64,000 nucleotides of DNA from Aquilaria yunnanensis (lineage: Eukaryota > Streptophyta > Magnoliopsida > Malvales > Thymelaeaceae): the NCBI GenBank assembly GCA_039654915.1, contig CM077594.1, positions 108,514,893 through 108,578,892 of the forward strand, written 5' to 3'. The notes beneath the pieces were generated by a model. It saw nothing but the letters and a program-made list of their open reading frames with translations. It was not told the DNA's origin and searched no databases. The position numbers and the translations under genes were made by a program. This document shows, in pieces, positions 62,480 through 64,000 of the stretch (the first letter of the stretch is position 1; each line of letters opens with the position of its first letter).

Positions 62480-62634
62480 GAATAATAATATATGTCAATA
62501 ATAATAATAATAGTAATAATATATAATACTTCAAAGAATAATTATTATTGTAAGAGTCGTAGGAAAGTCACAGTAAGAATAATAATAAATATTATTATTA
62601 TTTAAATTGATTAATCAACTACGAGTAATAATAA

Positions 62635-62681
<47 letters not shown>

Positions 62682-62960
62682 TATAATATATTATTATTAT
62701 TATTATTATTATTATTGAAAGAATAAATATTATTGTAAGAGTAGTAGTAAAGTAATAGTAATAATAATAATAATAATGATAATTATTATTATAGTAATAA
62801 TAAATCCAATAAGAGTTACTAATAATAATAAAAATTATAATAATAATAATAATAATATTAACAATAGTAATAGTAGTAGTACTAGTAAATGTAATAATAA
62901 TAATTATTATTATAATAATTATACTAATAATTAATCCAATAAGAGTAATATAATTATAAT
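62480..62960. repeat. AAT/ATT trinucleotide repeat tract
   Basis: Long imperfect arrays of 'aat' and 'att', including an AAT run around 62640-62680 followed directly by an ATT run to about 62716, which could fold back. Minus-strand open frames across this tract (62611-63108) are low-complexity artefacts. Confidence 0.9.
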
Positions 62961-63000
62961 AATAAGTATTGTTATAAAGAAAATAGTAATTTTCCCAAAT

Positions 63001-63236
63001 TTTCCAACTGCTCAGGCAGTTGAAACACAAAAAATAACAAAAAAAACTACAGCCGTTGGAAATTCTCCAACTGCTTATTTTCCAACGGCTGAAAGTTGGA
63101 AATTCCAACTGCTAAAACCTGAGCCGTTGGAAGTAAAATTTCCAACGCATGGATTTCCAATTGCCTCATTTCCAACTGCCAGCTGTTGGAAACATAAAAT
63201 TTCCAACGGCCAGCAGTTGGAAATGGCAGTTGGAAA
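63001..63236. repeat. Right sub-terminal palindrome array of CACTA element 2
   Basis: Units of TTTCCAAC(G/T)GC and inverted GC(C/A)GTTGGAAA, about ten copies, end just inside the right terminal repeat. Confidence 0.9.
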
Positions 63237-63256
63237 TTAAGGTTTTTTTAGTAGTA

Positions 63257-64000
63257 AATCGAACCATTTTTGTAGGGAATTAAGTACCAATTTTACCATT
63301 AAAAAATGTAAAAAGAACCAAATTTGTCATCGAACTTTTAAAAGTATAAAATTTAATATTGAATTTTACTTTTGAGACCAAATTTACTACCGACATTACA
63401 AAAAAATATCAAATTTGTCATTTCATCATTAAGTGACCATCAAATTGAAGCTAAAAAATAACAATTTTGATCATTAATTCTTCACGTTTCTTCTACCCTT
63501 AACTTTGCCTATCTGATAATTATGTCATTCTTCTTCAACCAATTGTCAGACGTTCTCTTCATCTCCATCCTCTATGAGCTCAGCTCCTCCACCATTTCCC
63601 TTTTCCATATAGAATAGATGGAAATCACCCCAGATCTAATTGAAAACAATAAATTCTAGAAAACAAAGTTTAAAATTCTCATGTCATCCTTCTTGAAAAC
63701 CCAGAAGAACCCAGATGTATAAATAACAAGAAAACTCAAATTTGTGGAAATACCATTAAGAGCCAAAGAGCATCTAGCAACACATTGGACTGTTGATAAA
63801 AAAACCCGATTAGAAAAATGAAGAGCCAAGTGGAGTAGAGAAGCACTATTCAGGAATTGGAACAATGACAAGGGCTACTAACTAAAGAAGAATAAGAAGA
63901 ACTCTAAACTAGAGTAGCAAAGAAGATAATGATAATTCCTCAAGAACTAGCGACAGTATTAGAAGAATGGACAACCTCATATTCCAATTCTAGCAACAAC
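63257..64000. other. Intergenic DNA at the right edge, no gene seen
   Basis: 63260-63440 carries phrases such as 'accaaatttgtcat' and 'accaaatttactacc', a common dispersed plant repeat style. The minus-strand 71-codon frame at 63656-63871 has no recognisable domain. Confidence 0.45.

Larger units (their letters stand above)
60487..63256. mobile_element. CACTA (En/Spm) element 2, non-autonomous, 2770 bp
   Basis: It starts CACTACTAAAAAAACC and ends GGTTTTTTTAGTAGTA, the exact inverted copy except for the last base (A in place of G). The triplet AAT flanks both sides (60484-60486 and 63257-63259). Both ends carry CCAACGGC/GCCGTTGG arrays, like element 1. Inside are a CT-rich leader-like block (61180-61345), two possible short exons with GT-AG-like borders (near 61459-61511), a 74-bp minisatellite and AAT-type repeats. 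No transposase frame is present. Confidence 0.9.

Noticed and set aside
62611..63108. 165-codon minus-strand open frame
   Set aside because: It is a translation of AAT/ATT repeats (Ile, Tyr, Leu runs) and the CACTA array; no real protein composition.

Overview
This window looks like nuclear DNA of a flowering plant, most likely a eudicot. It is AT-rich, its genes have several GT-AG introns, and it is crowded with plant-type retrotransposons, MITEs and CACTA elements. I recognise two intact protein-coding genes. One is a plant cysteine oxidase (PCO, the oxygen sensor of the Cys N-degron pathway) at 25493-27557, with five exons coding 313 aa. The other is a group IIb WRKY transcription factor close to WRKY72/61 at 56475-59030, with five exons coding 568 aa. 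Both reading frames stay open across every proposed splice junction, and all key catalytic or zinc-binding residues are present. There are also two decayed gene remnants: an A1 aspartic protease pseudogene near 33.9-34.5 kb and a possible F-box/LRR/FBD fragment near 41.4-42.4 kb.

Layout. 1-4.1 kb is AT-rich intergenic DNA holding a 1.6 kb element with about 350-bp terminal inverted repeats (MULE-like). 4.1-22.1 kb is one old Tat-lineage Ty3/Gypsy retrotransposon on the + strand: LTRs, gag, protease, RT, RNase H plus archaeal-type RNase H, integrase, and a 3' antisense ORF. Three other insertions, all resembling solo LTRs, split it at 6.0-8.9, 11.5-14.0 and 17.9-21.3 kb. A tRNA-type SINE follows at 22.2 kb. 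After AT-rich DNA, a long foldback lies directly upstream of the PCO gene. 27.6-44.5 kb is mostly gene-poor and contains a mariner-like element, a second SINE, the pseudogenes and several MITEs. 44.5-46.5 and 60.5-63.3 kb are two CACTA-type elements with intact 3-bp target duplications. Their ends carry dense arrays of a palindromic motif (CCAACGGC...GCCGTTGG). Between them lie Stowaway-type MITEs, a truncated third CACTA end, a short non-autonomous Copia element with two LTRs, and the WRKY gene. Two 296-bp Tourist-type copies sit at 39.8 and 59.4 kb.

The two genes are 29 kb apart and nothing in the sequence links their functions. PCO oxidises N-terminal Cys of its targets (ERF-VII factors) using O2. 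WRKY72-type factors bind W-boxes in defence and stress regulation, and the WRKY upstream region itself contains three W-boxes, which would allow auto- or cross-regulation. I see no tRNA or rRNA gene, no CRISPR array, and no convincing new multi-gene system. The most unusual structures are the palindrome arrays of the CACTA elements, the 74-bp minisatellite inside one of them, the foldback next to PCO, and the long overlapping upstream ORF in the PCO leader. All family assignments come from reading translated motifs by eye, not from a database search.
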